From positions 62,001-126,000 of the forward strand of contig NZ_JAVTTP010000002.1 in assembly GCF_032248455.1 (NCBI RefSeq): a stretch of 64,000 bases of DNA. The letters run 5' to 3'. Below are positions 25,482 to 33,720 of this stretch, piece by piece. How positions within the stretch are numbered: position 1 is the stretch's first letter; the number at the start of each line of letters is the position of its first letter. Both the position numbers and the translations under genes were made by a program. This DNA is from Pricia mediterranea (GTDB taxonomy: Bacteria; Bacteroidota; Bacteroidia; Flavobacteriales; Flavobacteriaceae). A model generated the notes under the pieces. It worked only from the letters and a program-made list of their open reading frames with translations. It was not told where the DNA came from and made no database searches.

Positions 25482-26861
25482 ATGAAAATACACATCCTCC
25501 TATTTCTTGCGCTTTCCCTTACGGTAGCCTGCAATACGAACACCAAGAAAAAGCCCGTCGACAAAACAATGGTGGACCAGAAGGTTCCCAATGTAGTGAC
25601 CGCCGATATCGAAGCGGGGATCAAAGCCGATATCGCGGAAAAGGTCGAAGAGGGGGACGGCTACTTCCAATTAAAAACGGAAGAAAAAGATTTACGGCTG
25701 CAGCTGGTGCGCGTTCACACCGAATACCTGTCCAATTTAGGTCCCCGGCGGCATTTTGCCTGTGTGGACCTTGCGGATGTAAGTGGCGATGTGTACGACG
25801 TGGATTTTTTTCTGGAAGGCGATCCGGGCAACATGAAGGTTACGGAAACAACCCTGCACAAGCTTAACGGCAAGCCCTATTACAGTTGGAAAAAGCGCAA
25901 GGACAAAACCTGGTACCGCGTGCCCATACAAGGAGCTTCCCGGGATTTGGTTGGGGTCATCGAGGGAAGCGATAGTTTTGACTTTCGCTACGAAGTCACC
26001 TTGCCCGAAATAAAGGAATCCGCAAAATTATGGATTCCCGTGCCCCAAAGTGATCGTTTTCAGACGGTATCCATGTCCTCCTTAACCGCTCCGGTAGAGC
26101 ATCGGATGCTCAAGGATGAGGAATATGGCAATACGATATTATATATGGAGCCTTCCCCGGCGGATAGCGGAAAAAAAATCGTGCTGACCTACGACGTCGA
26201 AAGGAAGGAGAAAGAGCCTTACGAAGAAAATGCATCGCCCACAAGATATCTCAATGCCAGTCTGCTGATGCCCGTTGGTGACCGGTTCAAAGTGTTGGCA
26301 GATTCCATTATAGGGCTAAAAAACAGCGAGAGCACTATTATGCAGGCCCGGGCGCTGTACGACTATGTCATCGACAATATGAAGTACATCAAGGCAGGCA
26401 CGTACGGCACCGGCGACGCGGTCTATGCCTGTGACGCGCTGACCGGCAATTGCACCGAGTTTCATTCCCTTTTTATCTCCTTGGCCAGGTCGGCAAATAT
26501 ACCTTCGCGATTTGCCGTAGGGGCCTCGATTCCCTCGAACCGCGATGAAGGAGGTATCGATGGGTATCATTGCTGGGCCGAATTCTACGCCGAGGGAAAA
26601 TGGTGGCCGGTCGATATCAGCGAGGCGAACAAATACAGTGCGTTGGCCACCTATTACTTTGGGCGGCATCCGGCGAACCGTATCGAGTTCACCCGTGGTC
26701 GGGACCTACAAATTGAACCCGGTCCGCAATCGGGACCCATCAACTTTTTGGCTTATCCCGTAATGGAAGTAGGGGGTGCCCCTGCCTTCCCCGAAACCTT
26801 TTTCTCCTTTGAGCGGCGTACCGAGGGCCGGCCCGCCAAAGAAATGGCAAGTCTCAAGTAA
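25482..26861 (+). CDS. Transglutaminase-like domain lipoprotein
   Basis: 459 aa with a lipoprotein-like signal ending LTVAC. Residues about 60-160 form an N-terminal domain of unknown type (YFQLKTEEKDLRLQLVRVHTEYL). About 165-240 is a beta domain with FDFRYEVTLPEI, common before transglutaminase cores. The core has the catalytic triad Cys324 (LTGNCTEFHSLF), His363 (DGYHCWAEFY) and Asp378 (WWPVDIS). Bacterial members act as cysteine peptidases, amidases or protein cross-linkers in the envelope; which applies here is unknown. It is monocistronic, with strong hairpins after the stop. Confidence 0.9.
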   Translation: MKIHILLFLALSLTVACNTNTKKKPVDKTMVDQKVPNVVTADIEAGIKADIAEKVEEGDGYFQLKTEEKDLRLQLVRVHTEYLSNLGPRRHFACVDLADVSGDVYDVDFFLEGDPGNMKVTETTLHKLNGKPYYSWKKRKDKTWYRVPIQGASRDLVGVIEGSDSFDFRYEVTLPEIKESAKLWIPVPQSDRFQTVSMSSLTAPVEHRMLKDEEYGNTILYMEPSPADSGKKIVLTYDVERKEKEPYEENASPTRYLNASLLMPVGDRFKVLADSIIGLKNSESTIMQARALYDYVIDNMKYIKAGTYGTGDAVYACDALTGNCTEFHSLFISLARSANIPSRFAVGASIPSNRDEGGIDGYHCWAEFYAEGKWWPVDISEANKYSALATYYFGRHPANRIEFTRGRDLQIEPGPQSGPINFLAYPVMEVGGAPAFPETFFSFERRTEGRPAKEMASLK

Positions 26862-26894
26862 GGTTTGCCTCCAGTAAATATTTGCAGATTTAAA

Positions 26895-26926
26895 ATCCCG
26901 AGACATCGAAAATCGATGCTCGGGAT
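26895..26926. terminator. Hairpin terminator between convergent genes
   Basis: A 14-bp stem with one bulged base: ATCCCGAG and CATCGA pair with TCGATG and CTCGGGAT around an AAA loop, 34 bp after the transglutaminase stop. A second stem, GTCCGA/TCGGAC, sits at 26951-26969 before the convergent small lipoprotein gene. Neither is followed by a long T-run on the plus strand. Confidence 0.6.
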
Positions 26927-26989
26927 ATGCTTTAATCAGGAAAGTCAGTTGTCCGACAAAAAATCGGACGGACACGATGACATTATTCT

Positions 26990-27235
26990 TTAATTATTGG
27001 GATGCTCTTCATCGGAAGAATCGTCGGTAGGATGTTCTTCGCCACCCGCATCTTCCGTAGGATGCTCTTCATCGGCAGCAGCTTCCGTTGGGTGTTCGTC
27101 GCTTTCAGGCGCTCCCGCTTCTTCGGTCGTTGTTTCCTTTTTTTGATCTCTGCAAGAGCTTAATGTTCCTGCCGCAACAAAGCTGAATAAGAGCATCATC
27201 AGGGCAAAATGTCTAAAGTTTTTCAAAATTTTCAT
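26990..27235 (-). CDS. Small acidic lipoprotein with HPT repeats
   Basis: 81 aa. A signal sequence (FALMMLLFSFVAAGT) ends in the lipobox LSSC (Cys28). The mature part is almost entirely acidic and contains four imperfect repeats of [DE]EHPT[ED], the last truncated to EEHPNN at the C-terminus. His spaced among acidic residues suggests metal binding (Zn, Ni or Cu), but this is inference. The repeats are also visible in DNA as copies of GATGCTCTTCATCGG-like blocks and could vary in number. No family recognised. Confidence 0.75.
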   Translation of the reverse strand: MKILKNFRHFALMMLLFSFVAAGTLSSCRDQKKETTTEEAGAPESDEHPTEAAADEEHPTEDAGGEEHPTDDSSDEEHPNN

Positions 27236-27299
27236 AATAGTTTGTGGTTTTAGTGTTTGTAAAGATATTAAATTTAATTAAGTCCAGATCTACGTATCT

Positions 27300-28259
27300 A
27301 TGAAGACAATCGAAAAAAAGATCTTGGTTACCGGAGCCACCGGAAAAGTAGGCCATGCCTTCACTGAGGCATTTCTGGCCGACCCAAATCAAAAAGGAAC
27401 CCTAAGAGCGCTCTGCCATAAGCGCAGTTTAACCCCCAATGACCGTTTGGAGGTTATGCATGGTTCAATATCCGACCATACTACGGTGCAAAAGGCAGTG
27501 AAGGATATCACCCATGTAATTCACTTGGCAACCCCCAAAGAGGATGCTGAGACCATTATGGATGTGGCCATAAAGGGATTGTTCTGGTTACTGGAAAGTT
27601 GTAGGAAATCCGGTAGTTTTAAACGCTTTATATTGATCGGTGGAGATGCCAGCGTGGGGCACTATTTTTATCCCCACAAAAATCCTATTACCGAAGAGCA
27701 GGACTTTACAGCTTATCCCGGATGCTATGCCTTATCTAAAGTACTTGAGGAAACCATGCTACGTCAGTACTTCGTGCAATACGATCTTGATGGTACCTGC
27801 CTTCGCGCCCCTTGGATCATGCAAGGGGATGATTTAAGGCGGCACCTAAGCTTCGAAAAAGAGGTATTCGGCGTACCCGAATGGTATAAAATGGTCGACG
27901 CCCAAACCGCATTGGAATATCAAAAAGAGAACAAAATCCCCCTCATGCTCGATGCCAATGGAAACCCTATGAAAAGGAATATGGTGCATCTCAACGACCT
28001 GGTGTCCGCCATGATTATCGCTTTAGACCATAAGAAGGCAAAACAGCAGACCTTCAATATAGCCATGGACCGCCCCTTTGATTATGGCAAGGCTGCCGAT
28101 TATCTTCTAGACACCCAAAAGGTCAAATCGGTAAAGGCGGCAACGGACTACCATTCCACTTGGCTTGATAATAGCAAAGCAAAATTTTTATTGGGATGGC
28201 AGCCGAAATACGGATTGGAGCAAATGTTGGATGATGCTTGGGGGGATGTTACTTTATAA
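27300..28259 (+). CDS. NAD-dependent epimerase/dehydratase (extended SDR)
   Basis: 319 aa. The dinucleotide fold starts at KILVTGATGKVGHAF and THVIHLATP. The catalytic region has RFILIGGDASVG, where the Ser/Thr acts, then YPGCYALSKVLEE with Tyr and Lys in the YxxxK arrangement (YALSK). This is the extended SDR type that acts on nucleotide sugars or related polyols. No signal peptide: cytosolic. It stands alone between the HPT-repeat lipoprotein and the M8-like peptidase, so the pathway is not indicated by context. Confidence 0.88.
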   Translation: MKTIEKKILVTGATGKVGHAFTEAFLADPNQKGTLRALCHKRSLTPNDRLEVMHGSISDHTTVQKAVKDITHVIHLATPKEDAETIMDVAIKGLFWLLESCRKSGSFKRFILIGGDASVGHYFYPHKNPITEEQDFTAYPGCYALSKVLEETMLRQYFVQYDLDGTCLRAPWIMQGDDLRRHLSFEKEVFGVPEWYKMVDAQTALEYQKENKIPLMLDANGNPMKRNMVHLNDLVSAMIIALDHKKAKQQTFNIAMDRPFDYGKAADYLLDTQKVKSVKAATDYHSTWLDNSKAKFLLGWQPKYGLEQMLDDAWGDVTL

Positions 28260-28419
28260 TTTTAGTGAACCACGAAAAAGCTGTAAAACAGAAGAATGAG
28301 ATTATAGCGTTGAAATTGTTGCGTGACATTGCCATTTCTGTTTTATTGTGCTAATTTTAACAGGAAAGGAAAGGAGTTGTTAGTTCGGCTCAATTTTTAA
28401 CTATTTAAACTTTACTATT

Positions 28420-29466
28420 ATGAGGAACACATTACAAAGCTCCCTACGGCTAATTGGTTGTGGATTAGTTTTCAGCACCTTGCTCTTAACCTCTTGCTCT
28501 GAGGAAGCGATATCGACGGATATGCAACCGCTAGCTGATTCACAAGACCTTACGATAGCCTTAAAAACTCCACCTGCGGAGCCGATTATTATAGATGATT
28601 TAGGAACTGATGCATTAAAAACAACCCAAGCACCAGGAGTAGATCGTGGTCGCTTCAATATTACCTTGAGCTACCTTTTACCCCCGACCCCACGACAGCA
28701 AGAGGTTTTCGAGGCAGCCGCCGCACGATGGGAACGAATCATTATCAAAGATGAGCCATCTTTTACAGGCACGCTTCCTTCGGCCTTTGAAGGATTTCCA
28801 CCTCTTGTGGACGAAGGAACTGTTGATGACATCATTATCGAGGTGGCCTTGGCCCCGATTGATGGTCCTGGAAATATTCTTGGTCAAGCCGGGCCGCAAT
28901 TTGTTCGTACCGATGATTTTCTAACCTTGTCCGGGATTATGTTTTTTGATGTAGCCGACTTAGATTTTTTAGAAGAATTGAATCTGTTCGAGGAGGTAAT
29001 AGTTCATGAGATGGGTCACGTTTTGGGTATAGGTACACTTTGGAACGTTGCGCCTTTCGGTTTTGACCGAACACTACGAGGCGGTTCAGATGATAACCCA
29101 TATTTCTTAGGGAGAAAAGCCAATGTTTTCTGGAATGCCGAAGGCGGAACTCTAGAATTGCCAATTGAAGGTGATTTCGGCCCAGGAACTAGATTTGGCC
29201 ATTGGGACGAGGAAGCACTTAACAATGAGCTGATGACCGGTTTTTTGAACTTGGGTGAAAATCCTTTAAGTAGAATTACCGCCGGGTCCATGAAAGATTT
29301 AGGTTATGGTTCGGCTTCTGTTGGCGAATCATACGATTTACCTAAGGGAACACAAGGTGTTGCAGCTAAATCTTCAGGTTCCAGGGAGGGGCTGCATATT
29401 GCAAAAATGGAAGAATTGCTACAGCCAGTAGGTTTTGTGAATATGAAGAAAAAGGGTAAGAAATAA
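28420..29466 (+). CDS. Leishmanolysin-like (M8) metallopeptidase lipoprotein
   Basis: 348 aa with a lipobox LTSC (Cys26). The metzincin zinc site is HEMGH at residues 196-200, continuing HVLGIGTLW. The third ligand is likely the His of RFGHWDEE, and ELMTG is the Met-turn, followed by NPLSRITAGSMKDLGYG, all as in leishmanolysin-like peptidases. A Thr/Pro-rich N-terminal segment precedes the domain. It should be an envelope-anchored zinc protease. It borders the AT-rich accessory segment and is followed by a hairpin at 29519. A relic of a similar gene lies 3.8 kb upstream. Confidence 0.9.
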   Translation: MRNTLQSSLRLIGCGLVFSTLLLTSCSEEAISTDMQPLADSQDLTIALKTPPAEPIIIDDLGTDALKTTQAPGVDRGRFNITLSYLLPPTPRQQEVFEAAAARWERIIIKDEPSFTGTLPSAFEGFPPLVDEGTVDDIIIEVALAPIDGPGNILGQAGPQFVRTDDFLTLSGIMFFDVADLDFLEELNLFEEVIVHEMGHVLGIGTLWNVAPFGFDRTLRGGSDDNPYFLGRKANVFWNAEGGTLELPIEGDFGPGTRFGHWDEEALNNELMTGFLNLGENPLSRITAGSMKDLGYGSASVGESYDLPKGTQGVAAKSSGSREGLHIAKMEELLQPVGFVNMKKKGKK

Positions 29467-30034
29467 CAAAAAATAGTCCTTTTACTTTTAAAGGGAGAGA
29501 GAGAATTAATGTTAGTAAAGGCTTGTAACCGTGCGTTATGCTGTGTTACAAGCCTATTCATTTTAATGAATCTCAAATAGATTCTTCTCACGAGGTAAGG
29601 GAAAATCTAAATGCGAGTAGACGGTGGGAGGGGAGTGTGATGTTTCTAGAATGATATTTTACTACAAATTTTAACTTGTTGCCAGAATAGGTGCTTTTAT
29701 TCTTGTTAATTTTTTGTATATTTATAAGTATTATAAAAAGTACTTCCTTTTTTTATTTCTTCCCCCCTTTAATTAAACATGAAAACACGCGGTAATGGGC
29801 ATATCATGTATTTAATTATTCAAATTTATTTATTTGGTATGGTTAAAACTGTCCTATTCATTGTCAAGAGAAGTTAGAAAAGCTTCATCTAAAAACTTTT
29901 GAGCTGATTAATAACGTTAGCTTATCTTATTTGGTCTTGGATATCTGGAAAAAGCATATACTACCCGTCTGAGATAAATACGCATATGTGATCTGCAATC
30001 CAAGGTGTAATGTGAACCTAAAGTAAGGACAACC
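29467..30034. other. 568-bp AT-rich non-coding region at the island boundary
   Basis: Holds the hairpin at 29519-29555 and then about 480 bp with stop codons in all frames and strongly lowered G+C. No tRNA, integrase or insertion sequence is seen. The next gene starts after an AAGGA six bases before its ATG, a Shine-Dalgarno match that is uncommon in this genome. Confidence 0.5.
29519..29555 (+). terminator. Hairpin after the M8-like peptidase gene
   Basis: AGGCTTGTAAC and GTTACAAGCCT form a perfect 11-bp stem with a 15-base loop, 52 bp after the stop. The following bases (ATTCATTTT) give only a weak U-run. Confidence 0.6.
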
Positions 30035-30400
30035 ATGAAAAAACTTGAGAAGCATCTTTTGAGAATTTTAAAGGAAATTTATGGCATTCCTGAAAAACAA
30101 CGGACTAAAGAACAAAATGAATTTATGTCCAATGTGATGTCAAAGAACTTGGATGCCGGAGAAAATATTGAAGGAATTATAGATAAGAAAGCCCTGTACA
30201 AAGGCATTAATTTGGACTTTCCAGGTCATGAAGTCACTATTGATCTTGATGAAAAAGATTGGCAAAAAACTCTTGGAACTATCTCTAATTTTACGGAATC
30301 GGGTGGATTGAACAAACCTTATCTCGGTTCTATTGATATCGATTCCGACGATTGGTTTCCGAGTCAATCTACCAAGTCTAGCGATAAAGATAACACTTAG
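30035..30400 (+). CDS. Unknown 121-aa protein, N-terminal module shared with next gene
   Basis: No signal peptide or membrane segment. Residues 1-85 are mostly helical; the segment KKALYKGINLDF plus IDLDEKDWQK (residues 51-78) aligns without gap problems to DRKLYERMSISY plus MDLTSEDWKA at nearly the same positions in the next protein. The C-terminus is acidic and Ser-rich (DIDSDDW, SSDKDNT). The start is supported by AAGGA before the ATG. It is the first of five close co-directional genes of low G+C. The pairing of a stand-alone module and a membrane protein carrying the same module recalls adaptor/effector pairs, but function is unknown. Confidence 0.65.
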   Translation: MKKLEKHLLRILKEIYGIPEKQRTKEQNEFMSNVMSKNLDAGENIEGIIDKKALYKGINLDFPGHEVTIDLDEKDWQKTLGTISNFTESGGLNKPYLGSIDIDSDDWFPSQSTKSSDKDNT

Positions 30401-30432
30401 TCAAAGGGCCGATTGCGTTTAAATCTTCAATC

Positions 30433-31584
30433 ATGGAAACCAAAAATCAAACTCATATCGTTCAGTTTATAGAAGCGTTAAAAACGGTTGTTCCCGAAGA
30501 ACTCAATGAGTTGCAAAAAAGCTTTTTGCAACTCTTTTCAAATGATGTCCCAGATTACAAAAGACTAAATACCTTATTAAATGATAGGAAGCTCTATGAA
30601 AGAATGAGTATATCGTATATAAAAAACATGGATTTGACTTCCGAAGATTGGAAAGCTATCCATCGTAATCTACTCGAAACGGATGAACATGCTGTTGATA
30701 GTGAAATATTAACTGAAAGTATCGATTTTCCGCCTCCTAAAGGCAATAACTCCACTGATTCGACATCAACGCCACCAGAGGATACAGAACCACCGCTCCG
30801 CCCACCCACTGCACCATTGAATGTTATTTATTTCACCGCTGAACTTAATGACACCATGGACGATATAAATATTCGCTTTAAGAAACCGAAGCAAGCGTGG
30901 CCTTCCGAACTTTCACTTTTTGTTGCGGATTTGGACAAGGTGCAGAATACGGTCAATGAGATTTATGGAGGAAAAGCACGAGAATCATTAATGCGTTCTC
31001 TAGCTGGCATAGCTAGGGTTGGGGGTACTTCTACCTTCTTAGAATTGGCAATATTGCAATTGGAGCAGTTCAGGAATGAGCTTGTTTTACGAAAAGGAGA
31101 CGAGCTCAAACATTCTTTTCTTAAGGCTTTAGGTATTTATTCGCTTGTGGTTATTGGCAGTTGCCTACTTATACTTGTCCTACAGAATTTTAGATGGGTA
31201 ACTTTCAACATTACCTCAATGATCGACCCTGTATTATTTAACAATGGATTGTTCATACTAATTGGTGCCTCTATAGGCGCATGGCTTTCGTTTGCGATTC
31301 GAAAAAAAGAAATTGTCTTTAGCGACTTAAGAATTCTCAGCGACAACAAGAGTGGCCCCTTGATACGACTGATAATCGTTTTGCTGATTTCGATATGCTT
31401 TTACTTTATGTTCCTAACAAATTTTGTAAATATTAAGATTGGTGAGTTCTTTGACACAAGCAATCTGTTAAATATTGACTATCGAAATCTAGCATTTTTG
31501 GTGGGTGTTTTCTTGGGTCTCTCTGAAAACTCTATTGGCGGAAAACTTACTTCACAAATAGATGGTTTTATTAGTAAATTTTAA
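30433..31584 (+). CDS. Unknown membrane protein with shared N-terminal module and four C-terminal helices
   Basis: 383 aa in four parts. Residues 1-95: helical module with LYERMSISY and DLTSEDWK, related to the preceding 121-aa protein. Residues 98-128: Pro/Ser/Thr-rich linker. Residues 130-225: soluble domain, partly helical (WPSELSLFVADLDKVQNTVNEIYGG). Residues about 232-366: four hydrophobic segments (232-252, 268-289, 310-332, 352-366). No family is recognised. The N-terminus lacks a signal, so the module probably faces the cytoplasm, with the helices anchoring the C-terminus in the inner membrane. It lies 32 bp after the first gene and 42 bp before the DUF5675 gene. Confidence 0.75.
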   Translation: METKNQTHIVQFIEALKTVVPEELNELQKSFLQLFSNDVPDYKRLNTLLNDRKLYERMSISYIKNMDLTSEDWKAIHRNLLETDEHAVDSEILTESIDFPPPKGNNSTDSTSTPPEDTEPPLRPPTAPLNVIYFTAELNDTMDDINIRFKKPKQAWPSELSLFVADLDKVQNTVNEIYGGKARESLMRSLAGIARVGGTSTFLELAILQLEQFRNELVLRKGDELKHSFLKALGIYSLVVIGSCLLILVLQNFRWVTFNITSMIDPVLFNNGLFILIGASIGAWLSFAIRKKEIVFSDLRILSDNKSGPLIRLIIVLLISICFYFMFLTNFVNIKIGEFFDTSNLLNIDYRNLAFLVGVFLGLSENSIGGKLTSQIDGFISKF

Positions 31585-31626
31585 GCAATGCCGCCCACTA
31601 TGGTTAACTTTCTAAATTAATACAGT

Positions 31627-32052
31627 ATGACCGTATTCGTAATTAGAGATTTAATAAATCGCAATCAATGCTTAGGTATTTGTGTGGTTAGAAATGCGGA
31701 AAATAAAATCGTTTTCACATCTCAAAGTCTAGAAAGAGGTTGGCTAAACAATGTTAGGAACATCTCATGTATACCGGCCGGTAAGTATGATTTAAGGTTA
31801 GAATGGTCCCCTAGGTTCCAAACGCATTTATGGGAAATTTATAACGTGCCCAATAGAAGAGAATGTAAATTTCACGCTGCGAATTTTGTAAGACAATTAA
31901 ATGGTTGTATTGCGTTAGGTAGCAACAGGGTATTTCTTGATAACGATGGTTTAATTGATATTTCCAACAGTAGAAATACAATGAGAAGATTCCACCATGT
32001 TTTAAATGGCCTACACATATCTAGATTACATGTGGTGAATTCGGTAGTATAA
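31627..32052 (+). CDS. DUF5675-family protein
   Basis: 141 aa, no signal peptide. It has the family pattern: SLERGWLNNVRNISCIPAGKYDLRLEWSPRFQTHLWEIYNVPNRRECKFHAANFVRQLNGCIALG, here shown only in part by NISCIPAGKYDL, VPNRRECKFHA and LNGCIALG. His83 and Cys94 with GCI resemble the H...(S/G)xGC arrangement of L,D-transpeptidase-type folds, hence a possible peptidoglycan or amide-bond enzyme; activity is not proven. DUF5675 genes are frequent in phage-like and accessory segments of Bacteroidota. It lies between the four-helix membrane protein and the ParD antitoxin. Confidence 0.85.
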   Translation: MTVFVIRDLINRNQCLGICVVRNAENKIVFTSQSLERGWLNNVRNISCIPAGKYDLRLEWSPRFQTHLWEIYNVPNRRECKFHAANFVRQLNGCIALGSNRVFLDNDGLIDISNSRNTMRRFHHVLNGLHISRLHVVNSVV

Positions 32053-32082
32053 AAATCTTATGATAATTTAAGTATTGGTTTT

Positions 32083-32340
32083 ATGGCAACAGTTCGAAAA
32101 ACGGTAACTTTTACCGAACAGCAGAATAAATGGATAAAAGCGCGAATCGAAGTAGGGGAATTCACAAATGACAGCGAATATCTAAGAAATCTTGTACGTC
32201 TGGACCAAGCTAACAATGCCAAGTTTATTTCGCTAAAAACAAAACTTGTTGAGGGTCTTGAAAGCAGTGTAAGCAATAAATCGTTGCCTGATATCATGAA
32301 AGAAGTCGAAGCACGTATGCGGGAAGATGGCAGTCTATAG
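32083..32340 (+). CDS. parD: ParD/CopG-type antitoxin
   Basis: 85 aa. MATVRKTVTFTEQQNKWIKARIEVGEFTNDSEYLRNLVRLD in outline is the ribbon-helix-helix of type II ParD antitoxins (see ATVRKTVTFTEQQ and FTNDSEYLRNLVR). The C-terminal part (residues 45-85) is the helical toxin-binding tail. The last 14 bp overlap the toxin start at 32327, the usual translational coupling. It begins 30 bp after the DUF5675 gene, so promoter space is small and the pair may be read from the upstream genes as well as its own promoter. Confidence 0.92.
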   Translation: MATVRKTVTFTEQQNKWIKARIEVGEFTNDSEYLRNLVRLDQANNAKFISLKTKLVEGLESSVSNKSLPDIMKEVEARMREDGSL

Positions 32341-32625
32341 ACTTTCTAGAAAAGCCGAAATAGATTTGGCAGCAATGTATGGGTTTGGTATTTACAAGTT
32401 TGGGCTATCGCAAGCACAAAACTACTTTTATGCTATGCACGAAGTGTTTGAAACACTTGTTGAAAATGTGAATTTAGGTCGTGATGCCTCGGAGTTTATT
32501 GAAGATTTGAAAAGATTCTCTATATGGCGCACACCATATTTTACTTACTAGCGGCAAGCGGAACTTTTGTTCTTAGAGTTTTAAGCCAACGCATTGACTA
32601 TGAGAGTAACCTGCAAAAGGGTTAG
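32327..32625 (+). pseudogene. parE: ParE-type toxin, frameshifted
   Basis: The frame starting MAVYRLSRKAEIDLAAMYGFGIYKFG is a ParE toxin N-terminus but stops at 32551 after 74 aa. In the -1 frame, from about 32516, the missing C-terminus reads on: YMAHTIFYLLAASG and TFVLRVLSQRIDYESNL, ending at 32625. This is the conserved ParE end (HxIFY then RVLxxRxD). One base lost near 32510-32520 explains both frames. A full protein would be about 99 aa, the normal ParE length. Either the toxin is inactivated in this strain or the sequence has an error. Confidence 0.85.
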
Positions 32626-33099
32626 GAATACACCGAAATCACCTATACCTTATGGCAATTTTACATAACGGCTAATTATAGATACAGCGTTGCGAGGATT
32701 CTCGTATACGGGAAGTCTTGGATTTCCCAGCTTAGAATAAATTCTGTTTTGAGTAGAAAGGTTCAAGAAACGTAAATTAAAAATGCCGATGACCCCGTTG
32801 ATAATTCCCATAAAAACTACAAAGGTCAGGGATATTTGACATAATATAATTATAGCTTACAGGTAAGATGGTGAATAACAAATACCTATGCTCATAACTG
32901 TACTATAATTTACATTATGTCAAATAGAAAATAAGTTTTGGCGAAATGGATTTGTATCCTAAGGTTTAAGACTTGCCCCTCTCTCAAAGGACGATCTCGC
33001 AATTCCGGCAATTCGTAATAAGCCCTTTATCTAATCGCAAAACGAGTCGACCTAACTAGCAAATCTATTTAGATAAAAGAATCGGTTCGGGCTTGATAC
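32626..33099. other. 474-bp non-coding region after the toxin gene
   Basis: AT-rich, with no acceptable frame on either strand. It contains the inverted repeat at 32833-32926. The facing gene on the right is on the minus strand, so the region separates convergent transcription units and probably marks the right side of the accessory segment. Confidence 0.45.
32833..32926. repeat. Long imperfect inverted repeat
   Basis: TATTTGACATAAT (32833-32845) is repeated exactly, inverted, at 32914-32926; the next ten bases inward also match apart from one inserted base. Arms of about 23 bp enclose roughly 45 bp. It may be a transcription stop for the two convergent units or the remains of a small mobile element. 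No target-site duplication is evident. Confidence 0.6.
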
Positions 33100-33477
33100 T
33101 TATATGGGAATTTCGTCTTTATCACTTCTTGTTCCCAGAACACGAACAACATACTCGTCAACACTGTTTTGAAGTTTGTTGAATTCGGACAGCTGTTGCT
33201 TGGCGCGTTCCATATATTCATCAAAATAATCGTCGACCATTTTCTTTTTTTCCTTAAGCATATATATCGTTTCGGAATTCTTCTGGCTTAAGTTGTCCAG
33301 TCCCTTTCGAAGGAATTCGATTCTTTCAAACAGGCTGTACGTGGTCGGCTCACATCGGTATGAGCTCAAATGGACACGAAGCCGTTTAAGATCTTTCTGA
33401 ACGAGCTCCAAACGTTGAACCAAAACATTTTTATCTGTTTCACCGATACCAAATCGTTGTGGTTTTACTGCTTCCAT
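33100..33477 (-). CDS. Coiled-coil protein, unknown
   Basis: 125 aa without signal peptide. Residues about 18-115 are a near-continuous series of heptads (VLVQRLELVQKDLKRLRVHL, IEFLRKGLDNLSQKN, YMLKEKKKMVDDYFDEYMERA, QQLSEFNKLQNSVDEYV), so an extended helical hairpin or dimer is likely. One cysteine (SYRCEP). No enzyme motif. The codon use returns to the pattern of the core genes, so it lies outside the AT-rich segment. It is a lone minus-strand gene 243 bp from the divergent HPF gene. Confidence 0.65.
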   Translation of the reverse strand: MEAVKPQRFGIGETDKNVLVQRLELVQKDLKRLRVHLSSYRCEPTTYSLFERIEFLRKGLDNLSQKNSETIYMLKEKKKMVDDYFDEYMERAKQQLSEFNKLQNSVDEYVVRVLGTRSDKDEIPI

Positions 33478-33720
33478 AGGGACGGATTTAGGTGGTTCGA
33501 AATTTCTTGAATGCCGGGGATCTATAAGCCAAAGCCTATGGCCTCCAATAAAGTTACGGAAAAAAACGGTCCGGTAGATGTCTAAAAATTAGGTTTTTCC
33601 TACTTTAACAGTACGTTTTGTATTCTTATACAATTTTTATCAACAACTACTCCATGCTCTAAGTCAAAAAATTATGTTTTTAGACACTTGCTATTTGAAA
33701 CTTAACTGTAATTTACACGC

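Noticed and set aside
26990-27235. Regular DNA repeats in the HPT lipoprotein gene considered as a CRISPR
   Set aside because: Units are adjacent, unequal and coding; no spacers and no cas genes.
29467-33099. Accessory segment considered as an integrated prophage or conjugative element
   Set aside because: No integrase, structural, relaxase or tRNA att-site signal seen; only DUF5675 and a toxin-antitoxin pair hint at mobile origin.
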